The notes under the pieces are model-generated. The model did not search any database. It was not told the origin of the DNA and worked only from the letters and a program-made list of their open reading frames with translations. Both the position numbers and the translations under genes were made by a program. Below, one piece after another: positions 48,939 to 59,018 of a DNA stretch of 64,000 bases (position 1 is the stretch's first letter; each line of letters opens with the position of its first letter). The DNA comes from Chromatiaceae bacterium (GTDB taxonomy: Bacteria; Pseudomonadota; Gammaproteobacteria; Chromatiales; Chromatiaceae): the NCBI GenBank assembly GCA_016714645.1, contig JADKCI010000002.1, positions 868,001 through 932,000 of the forward strand. The letters are read 5' to 3'.

Positions 48939-49394
48939 TCAGTTCTGAGTGTGGTCCCTGGCCAAGCGGTCAGCGGCGGCGCGCAGGGCTAACTCGTAGC
49001 CCAAGGCCCCCAGGCCGCTGATGACACCCGCCGCCAGGTCCGAAAAATAGGAGTGGCGCCGAAAGGGCTCGCGGGCGTGGACGTTGGACAGGTGCACCTC
49101 GATGAAGGGAATGGCCACCGCCGCCAGGGCGTCGCGCAGGGCGACACTGGTGTGGGTAAAGGCCGCCGGATTGAAAAGGATAAAGGTCACGCCTTGGCTG
49201 GGGGCCTGGTGAATGGCATCGATCAATTCATGCTCGGCATTGCTCTGCAGGAAGCTGATGCTCAGGCCGAGCACCTCGGCCAAACGCCGCAGGTTCTCCT
49301 CGATGCCGGCCAGGGTCGTGCGGCCGTAATGACCGGGCTCCCGGGTACCGAGCAGGTTCAGGTTGGGGCCGTTGAGCACGAGGATGGATGCCAT
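48939..49394 (-). CDS. aroQ: 3-dehydroquinate dehydratase, type II
   Basis: This dodecameric shikimate-pathway enzyme of about 151 residues dehydrates 3-dehydroquinate. It has the catalytic Tyr region LNLLGTREPGHYG, the NPAAFTHTSVALRDAL helix, the EVHLSNVHAREPFRRHS substrate loop and GVISGLGALGYELAL. It is the first gene of the aroQ-accB-accC set and starts at ATG 49394. Confidence 0.95.
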   Translation of the reverse strand: MASILVLNGPNLNLLGTREPGHYGRTTLAGIEENLRRLAEVLGLSISFLQSNAEHELIDAIHQAPSQGVTFILFNPAAFTHTSVALRDALAAVAIPFIEVHLSNVHAREPFRRHSYFSDLAAGVISGLGALGYELALRAAADRLARDHTQN

Positions 49395-49529
49395 GAACAA
49401 AAACCGGTGGAAAGGCGCCGGGGCCTGGCCACCAAAAGGGGTTGAGGACACCGGGGGTGTCTCCGGATTACTAATTACGGGATTCTCCGGATTCAGCGAG
49501 AGGCTGTCCAGTTCCGCGCGCTTTTATCC

Positions 49530-50117
49530 CTAGTTTGCCAGCGATGGGGTCCGGGGGGCCTCGGCGAGCAAGGGCGCCAGGTTCTCGGCCAGGAAAGCCT
49601 GGGTGACCTCCCCATTGTGGGCCTGGATCCGCCTGCCCTGGCGGTCGAAAATCACCGTGAAAGGCAGGCCTTCCAGCCGATTGCCGAGGCGGCGGGACAG
49701 CTCCACGGCCTCGGTCCCGCCCAGTAGCATCGGGTACTTGACCGGATTTTTTGCCAGATAGCTGGCCACCTCCTCCTGGGTATCAATGGCGATCCCGATC
49801 ACCCGTACCTGGTCGCTCGCCGCGTGCGCCTCCTGGAGGAGGGGTATCCCGCTCAGACAGGGCTGGCACCAGGTGGCCCAGAAATTCAGGATCACCACCT
49901 TGCCGGCCCAGGCCGAACTGGCGATCTCCTGGCCATCCAGGTCCCTCAGAATTAAGGCGGGCAAGTGCCGGAGAGGGTCCTGGGCGTTTTTGGGGAGACC
50001 GGGCAAGGACAGGCTGGAGGCTTTCTCATCACTCCACCAGGTTTGACCCAGGACGGCGATCAGGATGCTGATGGCCCCGGCCAGGACGGTCACCAGCACG
50101 AACTTTCCCGTCTTCAA
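49530..50117 (-). CDS. TlpA-like periplasmic thioredoxin-fold protein
   Basis: This 195-residue membrane-anchored protein has a redox site Cys84-Gln-Pro-Cys87 (FWATWCQPCLSG). One N-terminal helix anchors it. It belongs to the TlpA/ResA/AhpC-TSA group that reduces disulfides outside the membrane, for example in cytochrome c maturation. It overlaps the end of dsbD by 4 bases (ATGA), so it probably receives electrons from DsbD. Confidence 0.88.
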   Translation of the reverse strand: MKTGKFVLVTVLAGAISILIAVLGQTWWSDEKASSLSLPGLPKNAQDPLRHLPALILRDLDGQEIASSAWAGKVVILNFWATWCQPCLSGIPLLQEAHAASDQVRVIGIAIDTQEEVASYLAKNPVKYPMLLGGTEAVELSRRLGNRLEGLPFTVIFDRQGRRIQAHNGEVTQAFLAENLAPLLAEAPRTPSLAN

Positions 50118-52516
50118 GGGCGCAGGCCCTGCAAATGGCTGGCGAACTCGGCGGCGGGCATGAAGCCAACCAGACGCCGGTCGCGCCGTTCCTGGCCCTG
50201 GGGATCGAAAAAGAGGATGGCGGGCGGGCCTGGGATGCCGAAGCGCCCCTGCATCAAGGCCTGGTCCTCCTCATCGTTGGCCGTGACATCCGCCTGAAGC
50301 AGGACGAAGCGTGCCATCTCGGCAGCGACGGCGGGGTCGGAGAAGGTGTAGCGCTCCATCTCCTTGCAGGACACGCACCAGTCGGCGTAAAAGTCCAGCA
50401 GGACGGGACGGCCGCTGGCCTGGGCGGCGGCGATTTCCCGCTCCAGGTCCGCTACCCCCTTGATGGCCTTGAAACTCGCGTGGGGGACGGCGCCGGGGCT
50501 GGTGCCCCCTGGCCCGAATCCCAGGCCGCGCAGGGGTTGGAGGGTGTCCTTACCTCCCGCCGCCGCCCCCACCAGCATGAGGGCGCCATAAACCAGGGTG
50601 ACCAGGCCCAGGCCCTTCCATAGCTTGCGCCAGCCGCCGGCCTCGGGGGGTAGGTGGTGCAGGGCGCCCATGTAGGTCGCGGAACAAATCAGCAGGGCGC
50701 CCCAGAGCAGCATGGCGACACTGGGTGCCAGCAGGCGTTCGAGGAGGAGGATGGCAACCCCGAGCAGGGCGACGCCAAAGACCGCCTTGACCGCCTCCAT
50801 CCAGGCGCCGGCCCGGGGCAGCAGCTTGCCCGCCGAGGTGCCGATCGCCAGGAGCGGCGCCCCCATGCCCAGGCCCATCGCGAAGAGGGCGGCGAAGCCC
50901 AGGAGGGCGTCGCCGGACTGGCTGATGAAGATGAGGGCGCCCGCCAGGGGTGGTGCCACGCAGGGACCCACGATCAGGGCGGAAAGGACGCCCATGATAG
51001 CCACGCCGATCAGATGCCCCCCCTGCTGGCGCTGACTGAAAGCGGCGATCCGGGTCTGGAGGCTGGAGGGTAACTGCAGGTCGTAGAAACCAAACATGGA
51101 TAGGGCCAGTGCGACGAAGACCAGGGCGAATAGGGAGAGTATCCAGGGGTCCTGGAAGGCGGCCTGAAGGTTGGCCCCGCCCAGGCCCGCCAGTAGGCCG
51201 GCGATGGCATAGGTCAAGGACATGGCCAGGACATAGGTCAGGGACATCCAAAAGGCCTTGCGGGTGGAGAGGCCCGGGCCATGGCCGGCGATGATGCCGG
51301 ACAGGATGGGAATCATAGGAAAGACGCAGGGCGTCAGGGCCAGGAGCAGGCCAAAACCGAAGAAGAGGGCCAGGGCCGCCCAGACGTTGCCGCTGGCCAG
51401 GGTGGCGGCAATGCGGTCCTGTTCGGAGACGGGGGCACTAGGCTGGGGGCTGGGGCCGGTCGCCGTCGGGGGGGGGGTGGCCGGCGCGGTGGAGACTGGG
51501 CTTGCGGCCAGGTCAGCCTTGGCTAGTCTGGCTGCTGGCGCCGTTTGGGGCTCGCCGCCGGGGGCTACCGCTGTCAGAGCCGCTCCGGTCGCCGCGGGTA
51601 GGGCTAGTTCAATCCGCTCCTGGCGGGGGGGGTAACAGACGCCGATGTCGGCGCATCCCTGGAATTTGGCAACCAGGGTGATGGTCGTCGCCTCCGTATC
51701 ACCCCGCTGAATGGGCAGTTCCAGGTCGATGCGATCCCGATAGAGGGCCACCTCCCCCAGGCTGCCATCGGGCCTGACGGCATTCTTCACCTGTTCCGCG
51801 GGGGGCAACTGGTAATCACCGATGCTGATGCCCGCGGGCCCCTCCAGACCGAGGGCTAACTTATCCTGATAGATATAAGTGCCTTCGGCGATGATCCAGG
51901 TGAGGCGCAGGCGATCCGGACCCACCACCTCGGCGGCGAGGCGAAAGGCCTCCTCCGCCGGGAGCAGGGCCTGATCCTCGGTCGGTGCGGTGAGGCCCAG
52001 GGACTGGGTCAGGGCTGATTTATTACTGGAAGCCAAAGGTTTGGTTTTGTCCACCGCCCCGTCGTCGCTGGCCAGGGGTGGGAGGTCAAGGGCCAGCGTC
52101 TGACGGTGCGGGGGGTAACAGAGGCCGGCGTCGGCGCAGCCCTGGGAGCTGACTTCCAGGCTCAGGCGCCTGCCCTCCCCGGTTGCCCTTTCGATGGGCA
52201 GCCTGACCCCTACCGGGCCGCGAAGAATCTCGACCTCACCAAAAAATTCGTCCTGGCGCTTCTCGCCCGCGGGGAGTCGCGGTTCGCCCGTCCGGATGCC
52301 CTCCGTCAGGCTGCGAAACTTGAACTTATTCCGGTAGAGGTAGTAGCCCTCGGCCACCGACCAGTTCAGGACCAGGGTGTTCGGCCCCTCGGCCACCACC
52401 ACGACGGGGAAGGCCTCTTCTGGCAACAGAAATTCCTCCTCCGCCCGGGGCGCGGCGGTGGCGCATAGCGCCAGGATCAGGAGCAGGCAGAGGCGGGGGA
52501 AGTGGCGTTGGTACAT
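50114..52516 (-). CDS. dsbD: Thiol:disulfide interchange protein DsbD with duplicated N-terminal domain
   Basis: This 800-residue inner-membrane protein carries electrons from cytoplasmic thioredoxin to periplasmic partners. After a signal peptide there are two copies of the alpha-type immunoglobulin domain, each with its Cys pair (SSQGCADAGLCYPP near residue 130 and KFQGCADIGVCYPP near 290). Then come eight membrane helices with the redox pair in LTPCVFPMIP and VGPCVAPPLAG, and the thioredoxin-like gamma domain with Cys714-Val-Ser-Cys717. Standard DsbD has one alpha domain and about 570-600 residues, so the extra copy accounts for the larger size. It overlaps cutA by 40 bases. Confidence 0.93.
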   Translation of the reverse strand: MYQRHFPRLCLLLILALCATAAPRAEEEFLLPEEAFPVVVVAEGPNTLVLNWSVAEGYYLYRNKFKFRSLTEGIRTGEPRLPAGEKRQDEFFGEVEILRGPVGVRLPIERATGEGRRLSLEVSSQGCADAGLCYPPHRQTLALDLPPLASDDGAVDKTKPLASSNKSALTQSLGLTAPTEDQALLPAEEAFRLAAEVVGPDRLRLTWIIAEGTYIYQDKLALGLEGPAGISIGDYQLPPAEQVKNAVRPDGSLGEVALYRDRIDLELPIQRGDTEATTITLVAKFQGCADIGVCYPPRQERIELALPAATGAALTAVAPGGEPQTAPAARLAKADLAASPVSTAPATPPPTATGPSPQPSAPVSEQDRIAATLASGNVWAALALFFGFGLLLALTPCVFPMIPILSGIIAGHGPGLSTRKAFWMSLTYVLAMSLTYAIAGLLAGLGGANLQAAFQDPWILSLFALVFVALALSMFGFYDLQLPSSLQTRIAAFSQRQQGGHLIGVAIMGVLSALIVGPCVAPPLAGALIFISQSGDALLGFAALFAMGLGMGAPLLAIGTSAGKLLPRAGAWMEAVKAVFGVALLGVAILLLERLLAPSVAMLLWGALLICSATYMGALHHLPPEAGGWRKLWKGLGLVTLVYGALMLVGAAAGGKDTLQPLRGLGFGPGGTSPGAVPHASFKAIKGVADLEREIAAAQASGRPVLLDFYADWCVSCKEMERYTFSDPAVAAEMARFVLLQADVTANDEEDQALMQGRFGIPGPPAILFFDPQGQERRDRRLVGFMPAAEFASHLQGLRP

Positions 52517-52824
52517 GTAATAACCCAGTTAAGGTAGTCGGGTAGGCCATGGCTGATCAAGACCGCCATAATCTCCGGGAGGTCGTAGGGATGCAACTCG
52601 CGCAACCGCGCCGCCAGTTCCGGAAAACGGGAGGCGGCGGTTTTAATCAGCAGCAGGACCTCGGCGTCGCATTGCATCCTGCCCTGCCAGACATAAATGG
52701 ACCTCACCCCCGGCAGGAGGTTCACGCAGGCCGCCAGCCCTTCGCCGACCAGGGTCTCGGCGAGGGCCAGGCCCACGGACTCGTCCGGGCAGGTGCAGTA
52801 GGCCAGAAGGACGTCATCGGTCAT
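52477..52824 (-). CDS. cutA: Divalent-cation tolerance protein CutA
   Basis: This trimeric cytoplasmic protein of about 115 residues is linked to copper tolerance, although its exact function is debated. Motifs: TCPDESVGLALAETLVGEGLAACVN, LLPGVRSIYVWQGR, EVLLLIKT and the HPYDLPEIMAV substrate loop. The Cys following ACVN is conserved in metal-binding members. It is the first gene of the cutA-dsbD-thioredoxin operon and is divergent from fxsA. Confidence 0.93.
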   Translation of the reverse strand: MTDDVLLAYCTCPDESVGLALAETLVGEGLAACVNLLPGVRSIYVWQGRMQCDAEVLLLIKTAASRFPELAARLRELHPYDLPEIMAVLISHGLPDYLNWVITCTNATSPASACS

Positions 52825-52932
52825 GCTTGGATACCCCGAGGGCTGGTGGGGACCTGGTGGCGGTCTTGGGCCAAAGATCGCGAGATGTTACCCTTAATCA
52901 CGGCCGGCGCGGGCCGGTATACCGCTTCTTCC

Positions 52933-53376
52933 ATGTCAAAAGGGCAACCCGACTTGATCCTATTCTTACTTTTCCTGGTCGGTATCCCGCTGGTTGAACT
53001 CTATTTCCTCATCGAGGTTGGTACCGAGATCGGTGTCCTCCCCACCATCGGCATCAGCTTGTTCACGGCGGCCCTGGGTGGCTACCTGGTGCGGCGGCAG
53101 GGCTTTGATGTCTTGGCGCGGGTGCGACGGGTCAAGGATCAGGGTGAACTACCGGCCTTGGCGGTGATGGACGGTGCCTTGCTGCTGGTCGCGGGCCTCT
53201 TTCTCCTCCTGCCCGGCTTCCTGACGGACACCCTGGGATTTTTGCTCCTGATTCCCGCCATTCGCCAGCACCTCATCAAGCGCTTTATCGTCATCCTGCC
53301 TCCGGGACAGGAGGGTCCCGGTGGCCCGGCCGGTCCTCGCATCATCGAAGGCGATTACCGCCGTGAATCCGACTGA
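52933..53376 (+). CDS. fxsA: FxsA family membrane protein
   Basis: This 147-residue inner-membrane protein has three to four helices and the family signature VELYFLIEVGTEIGVLPTI, LVRRQGF, and GFLTDTLGFLLLIPAIR. FxsA was described as a suppressor of phage T7 exclusion by F plasmid. It commonly sits just upstream of groES, as here. The start at 52933 fits the conserved N-terminus. Confidence 0.92.
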   Translation: MSKGQPDLILFLLFLVGIPLVELYFLIEVGTEIGVLPTIGISLFTAALGGYLVRRQGFDVLARVRRVKDQGELPALAVMDGALLLVAGLFLLLPGFLTDTLGFLLLIPAIRQHLIKRFIVILPPGQEGPGGPAGPRIIEGDYRRESD

Positions 53377-53435
53377 AGGGGGCCAGTCCTTCAGTCCCCG
53401 GGACCCGCCTGCGTAATATTTGCGCGGTCCAACCC

Positions 53436-53463
53436 TTGACACGCTAAGACAAGCCCCTATTAT
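53436..53463 (+). promoter_or_regulatory. Sigma-70 promoter of groESL
   Basis: TTGACA (53436-53441), a 16-base spacer, and TATTAT (53458-53463). The -10 box touches the CIRCE element, so repressor binding would block polymerase. Confidence 0.75.
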
Positions 53464-53489
53464 TAGCACTCGCAAGCGGTGAGTGCTAA
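53463..53489 (+). promoter_or_regulatory. CIRCE operator (HrcA binding site)
   Basis: TTAGCACTC, nine bases, GAGTGCTAA: an exact match to the CIRCE inverted repeat bound by HrcA. Groups that regulate groE through CIRCE release repression when GroEL is titrated by unfolded protein. Confidence 0.95.
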
Positions 53490-53600
53490 CAAACAGCATC
53501 GCCCCGCGTGACCGTCGAGCCTCGGGTAGCTTATATCCAGCCGCTGGCGGCCAAAAACTTATCCTAACCCAACCCGTTATCACTCCGGAGACCGTTCTCG

Positions 53601-53891
53601 ATGAACATTCGTCCCCTTCACGACCGCGTGGTCGTTCGCCGTATGGAAGAAGAGCGCACCTCGGCTGGTGGCATCGTCATACCCGATTCCGCCACCGAGA
53701 AGCCCATCCAAGGCAAGATCATTGCCGTCGGTAACGGCAAGCCCCTCGACAATGGCCAGGTCCGCGCCCTTGACCTCAAGGTCGGTGACCGCGTTTTGTT
53801 TGGCAAGTACTCCGGAACCGAGGTCAAGCTCGACGGCGATGATTTCCTCGTGATGCGCGAGGAAGACATCATGGGCGTAATCGAGGGCTGA
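53601..53891 (+). CDS. groES: Co-chaperonin GroES
   Basis: This 96-residue lid of the chaperonin has the N-terminal MNIRPLHDRVVVRRMEEE, the mobile loop ERTSAGGIVIPDSATEKP and C-terminal LVMREEDIMGVIEG, all matching the family. It is transcribed from the CIRCE promoter 137 bases upstream. Confidence 0.98.
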   Translation: MNIRPLHDRVVVRRMEEERTSAGGIVIPDSATEKPIQGKIIAVGNGKPLDNGQVRALDLKVGDRVLFGKYSGTEVKLDGDDFLVMREEDIMGVIEG

Positions 53892-53952
53892 GCGCCTCCG
53901 CCAGCACCCGGACCCCCCTTACACCCCACTGAATGAATTAAGGAACTCAAGC

Positions 53953-55602
<1,650 letters not shown>

Positions 55603-55632
55603 GCGCCCGGGGTCATCCGACCCAGTGAGACG

Positions 55633-55660
55633 AAGCCCCGCCCCGGCGGGGCTTTTTTTT
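55633..55660 (+). terminator. Rho-independent terminator after groEL
   Basis: AAGCCCCGCC pairs with GGCGGGGCTT around a 2-base loop and is followed by eight or more Ts. Confidence 0.9.
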
Positions 55661-55836
55661 GGGGCTGTGCCCCGTTTCTCGCCCTATGGACGGTCCCCGC
55701 CGCCTATCACGACCAGGCCGGCTCACTGGGCGCCGCTTGGGGCAGGCGTTTCCAGGTGGGCGTCGGGGGGGTTGCGGCAAAGCCTGATCCGCGCCACTAT
55801 CCGATCCTGAATTTACCTGGCTCGTGGAGGCCCCTC

Positions 55837-57246
55837 GTGCATCATCGCTTACGCATCGCACCCGCCGCTGTCATCGGTTTTGCTCTGGTGGCCTGGGTGC
55901 TAGCCGGACTAGCCAAGGGTCCAACGGCCTTCGCGCAGGCGCCCGCCAGCGCCGGGCACGACCCTCATGCCCATCATCATCACCCGGCCCCCGCCAGCGT
56001 GAGTCGATCCCAGGCCCACTATTCAATCCCGGACGTCACCCTGGTCGATCAGGAGGGTAGGCCCGTCATCCTGCGGGATCTTTTAAATACCGACAAGCCG
56101 ATCCTGGCGAACTTCATCTTCACCACCTGCACCGCCATCTGTCCGGCCATGAGCGCGACCTTCCAGCAAGTGGGGCGAGAGTTGGCCGGGGACCGTGACC
56201 AGGTGATGATGGTGTCCTTCTCTATCGATCCGGAGCAGGACAACCCGTCCGCCTTGGCTCACTATGCCGAGCGCTTCGATGCCGGCCCCCAATGGGTGCT
56301 GCTCACGGGTAGCCTGGAGGACAGCATCCGGGTGCAAAAGGCCTTTGACGCCTATCGGGGGGACAAGATGAATCACGCGCCCCTGTCCTTGCTGCGGATC
56401 GGACACGGTGAAAATTGGGTACGTTTCGACGGTTTCGCCAGCGCCACGGACCTGGTCACGGAACTGCGCGCCGGTATGGAGAGGTCTGCCTCGGCGGACT
56501 TGGCCCCTGCGGCGGTTCCCAAGCCTGGCGAGATGGCCAGCTACGCCATCGGCTATGAGCTTGGCGGTTACCTATCGGGCCTCGCGCGTCAGGGTGGCGG
56601 TGTGGATCCAGGGGCCATGTTGCAAGGCGCCTTGGACGCCTTGGCCCAGGCCGAGCCGCGGGTGAGCCAGGAGGCGATGCGTCAGGCCCTCGCGCCGCTT
56701 GAGGCCGACCCCCCCGCCGTCGCCGAGAGCGGCGAGGCTACCGCGACACCGAACCCGCCACCCGCCCGGACCCTGGGGTTCGTCGACGATTTTGCCGTCC
56801 TCAATGCCAAACGGCCAGGCGTCGTCACCCTGCCCAGCGGGGTCCAGTACGAGATCCTGAATGCGGGCCAGGGGCGCCGGCCTGACCCGCCAGACCGGGT
56901 CGCCCTCCGTTACGAAGGGCGGCTGACAACGGGAGTCGTGTTCGATTCCACCCACGAAGACCCGGAGCCAGCGCGCCTGCGGGTCGAGGAGATTCTAGTT
57001 CCTGGTCTGCGGGAGGCCCTGCTCCTGATGCGAGAGGGCGACCGCTGGCGTGTCGTCGTGCCCCCCGCGCTGGGTTTCGCCGCCGCCGGCAACAACCTCC
57101 TGCGCAAGCGTGACCTTATCTACGAGATCGAGTTGGTCGCCATCGAGCCCGCCACGCCAGGTTCCATCACCCAGGAGGGTAGTGTCTCGGCGGCGCTCCT
57201 CAAGGCGGACGCCGCCCTGGGTGCGGACCCGGCGGCCTCTCGGTAG
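55837..57246 (+). CDS. SCO1/SenC copper chaperone fused to Mip-type FKBP isomerase
   Basis: This 469-residue exported protein begins with a signal peptide and a His-rich linker (HDPHAHHHH, residues 41-49). It has a SCO-type thioredoxin-fold domain with the copper-binding pair Cys98-x3-Cys102 (TTCTAICP) and candidate third ligand His180 (MNHAPLS), then an FKBP-type N-terminal dimerisation region (about 230-300) and an FKBP catalytic domain (about 350-455: DRVALRYEGRL, VVFDSTHEDPE, VPPALGF). GTG 55837 is the start because GGAGG lies 6 bases upstream. SCO proteins insert copper into oxidases, and the FKBP half suggests folding of the same client. It is convergent with the cytochrome gene. Confidence 0.85.
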   Translation: MHHRLRIAPAAVIGFALVAWVLAGLAKGPTAFAQAPASAGHDPHAHHHHPAPASVSRSQAHYSIPDVTLVDQEGRPVILRDLLNTDKPILANFIFTTCTAICPAMSATFQQVGRELAGDRDQVMMVSFSIDPEQDNPSALAHYAERFDAGPQWVLLTGSLEDSIRVQKAFDAYRGDKMNHAPLSLLRIGHGENWVRFDGFASATDLVTELRAGMERSASADLAPAAVPKPGEMASYAIGYELGGYLSGLARQGGGVDPGAMLQGALDALAQAEPRVSQEAMRQALAPLEADPPAVAESGEATATPNPPPARTLGFVDDFAVLNAKRPGVVTLPSGVQYEILNAGQGRRPDPPDRVALRYEGRLTTGVVFDSTHEDPEPARLRVEEILVPGLREALLLMREGDRWRVVVPPALGFAAAGNNLLRKRDLIYEIELVAIEPATPGSITQEGSVSAALLKADAALGADPAASR

Positions 57247-57310
57247 GCCGGCCGAGCGGGCGCATCCGCCCGCGTTAAAGACCCCCTGCTTACTCCGGGA
57301 TATTGGCGCC

Positions 57311-58990
57311 TCAGGGTACGAGGCGCCCGGTGACTGCCACCAGGCGATGCGATTCCGGGGACATGAAGCGCAGCAGCATGCCCCCGCGCGCCGCCATGCG
57401 TTGCCGGGGTCCAAGGCTCATGCGCCCGTAGAAGGCTACGTGGCTGTCGGGATCGACCAGCGGTGTCCCGTCCGCGTACTTGTTGACTTCTCGCTCCAAT
57501 GCCTCCAGCAGGTGCTCGCGGCTCAAGGGCACCCGGGGCCGACGCGCCTCCTGACTGCGGATCTCTCCCAGTGCCCGGGTGAAGAGGTAAGCGGCCGCGT
57601 AGGCATCGGCCCGAGGGCGCGCATCTCCCCCGGTCTCCAGCCCCTGGCGATCGAGCCAGTGTGTCAGCCGCAGTCGGGCGATCTCGCCCTGTAACCCGAG
57701 ATCGTCAAACAGGGAAACGAAGGTCACGCGCGCCTTCCAGGCGGGTGGCAACGCCAGGGACTCGGGTGGCGCCAGCAGGGAGGACAGGTAAATAGGCCCC
57801 GAGCCTGGGCCCTCGGGCATGGCCGCCACGAGCAGAGCGATCTCCGCGGGTCTGAGCCATAACGCCAGGGCGGTGGCCTTGCCCAGCGCACCCAACCCGG
57901 CCGCCGGGGCCGTGGGGCGGAAGCGGCGCGGGCTTTCTGGCTGGGCCTCGGTGGCCGCCAAGACCTCGGCGGCCTGCCGCCCGGAGGCGTCGCTAAACAT
58001 CTGAACGATGGGCGGCGGCTTGCCCCCTGGTACCAGGGACTCGGCACGCCGATGGGCGGCGAGCAGCCGGGCCTCCAGGGTGACCCCGGGGGAGAAATAG
58101 AGCGAATAAAAGCCCGGATCACCCTCGGGGGCGATCTCCAGGGATGGCAGGATACAGGGGACCCGGCGCGCCTCGCAGAAGCGGTCTACTGGCCGCCATT
58201 CGGCACCACCGGCCCCCGACAGGATGGCGAATACTGGCTGCTCCCGATAGCGGGCCTCCAACTGCCCTGACCAGGTCTCTGGCGGGCCCGACAGCTCCCA
58301 GACCTGCAGAGCCCAGGGTCTGCCGGAGGCCTGGGATGCGGAGGCCCAGGCCTGCAACACCCCGATCACCGCCTCACCCTGCTCGCTCGGGGCGTCCGGG
58401 GTCACGACCGTCGCCAGGTGCAGCAATCCGTCGGGCTCGGCGCCCGGGGCGGGCATCGTGCCGAGACCCCGCAAGTAGGTCGCCAGGGCGGAAAGGGAGC
58501 TCTCGTCGAACTCGTAGCGGGGCATGGGCGCTATTAAGGGCTGGCCGTCCGGATCCAGGCCCTCGCGCAGGGCGCGGGCGAAACTCTGGTCATCATAGGC
58601 TCCCCGCGTGAGGGCCCGCGCCCAGGCTTTATTGGGTACCCAATGATGTGCCTTATTCAGAAAGGTGCCGGTGAAGCGGGCCGGGGCGAAGAGGAGGGGG
58701 CCGGCGACCGGCGGTACCAGGAGGGACAGTTCCAGGGACCCTTCCACGGACCCCATGCCGCTGTCCCGATGACAGGTGACGCAGGCCGCCTGCTCCCCCT
58801 CCAATATGAAGCCTTCAGGGCGGATGGCCCGCAGTGGCGAGCCATCCGCCAGGCGACCTTCCCGATAGATACGGCGGCCTATGTCCATTTGGGGGTCGCT
58901 GGAGATAGGGGTCTCGGCCACCGCGCCGAGGATCGCCGCGAGCGGCAGGCTCACGGCGAAAACCCAGGTGGTGGCGACCCGGCACCTCAT
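57311..58990 (-). CDS. Cytochrome c domain fused to periplasmic binding-protein-like domain
   Basis: This 559-residue exported protein has a signal peptide (about 1-25) and a class I cytochrome c module with heme motif Cys70-Val-Thr-Cys-His74 and likely axial Met156 in APMPRYEFD. Residues 190-490 resemble branched-chain amino-acid-type periplasmic binding proteins (LATVVTPDAPSEQGEAVIGVLQAW, VFAILSGAGG, YSLYFSPGVTLEAR). A C-terminal segment (YGRMSLGPRQRMAARGG) follows. It lies 28 bases downstream of the Mip-like FKBP gene on the same strand, so the two are probably an operon. A heme that relays electrons to or from a bound ligand sensor is inferred, not shown. Confidence 0.78.
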   Translation of the reverse strand: MRCRVATTWVFAVSLPLAAILGAVAETPISSDPQMDIGRRIYREGRLADGSPLRAIRPEGFILEGEQAACVTCHRDSGMGSVEGSLELSLLVPPVAGPLLFAPARFTGTFLNKAHHWVPNKAWARALTRGAYDDQSFARALREGLDPDGQPLIAPMPRYEFDESSLSALATYLRGLGTMPAPGAEPDGLLHLATVVTPDAPSEQGEAVIGVLQAWASASQASGRPWALQVWELSGPPETWSGQLEARYREQPVFAILSGAGGAEWRPVDRFCEARRVPCILPSLEIAPEGDPGFYSLYFSPGVTLEARLLAAHRRAESLVPGGKPPPIVQMFSDASGRQAAEVLAATEAQPESPRRFRPTAPAAGLGALGKATALALWLRPAEIALLVAAMPEGPGSGPIYLSSLLAPPESLALPPAWKARVTFVSLFDDLGLQGEIARLRLTHWLDRQGLETGGDARPRADAYAAAYLFTRALGEIRSQEARRPRVPLSREHLLEALEREVNKYADGTPLVDPDSHVAFYGRMSLGPRQRMAARGGMLLRFMSPESHRLVAVTGRLVP

Positions 58991-59018
58991 CTTTACTCAC
59001 CCCCATCCGGGACCTGGA

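Noticed and set aside
57256..57273. Hairpin GCGGGCG-CATC-CGCCCGC between two convergent genes as a terminator
   Set aside because: The stem is perfect but no T-tract follows on either strand, so termination is unsupported.
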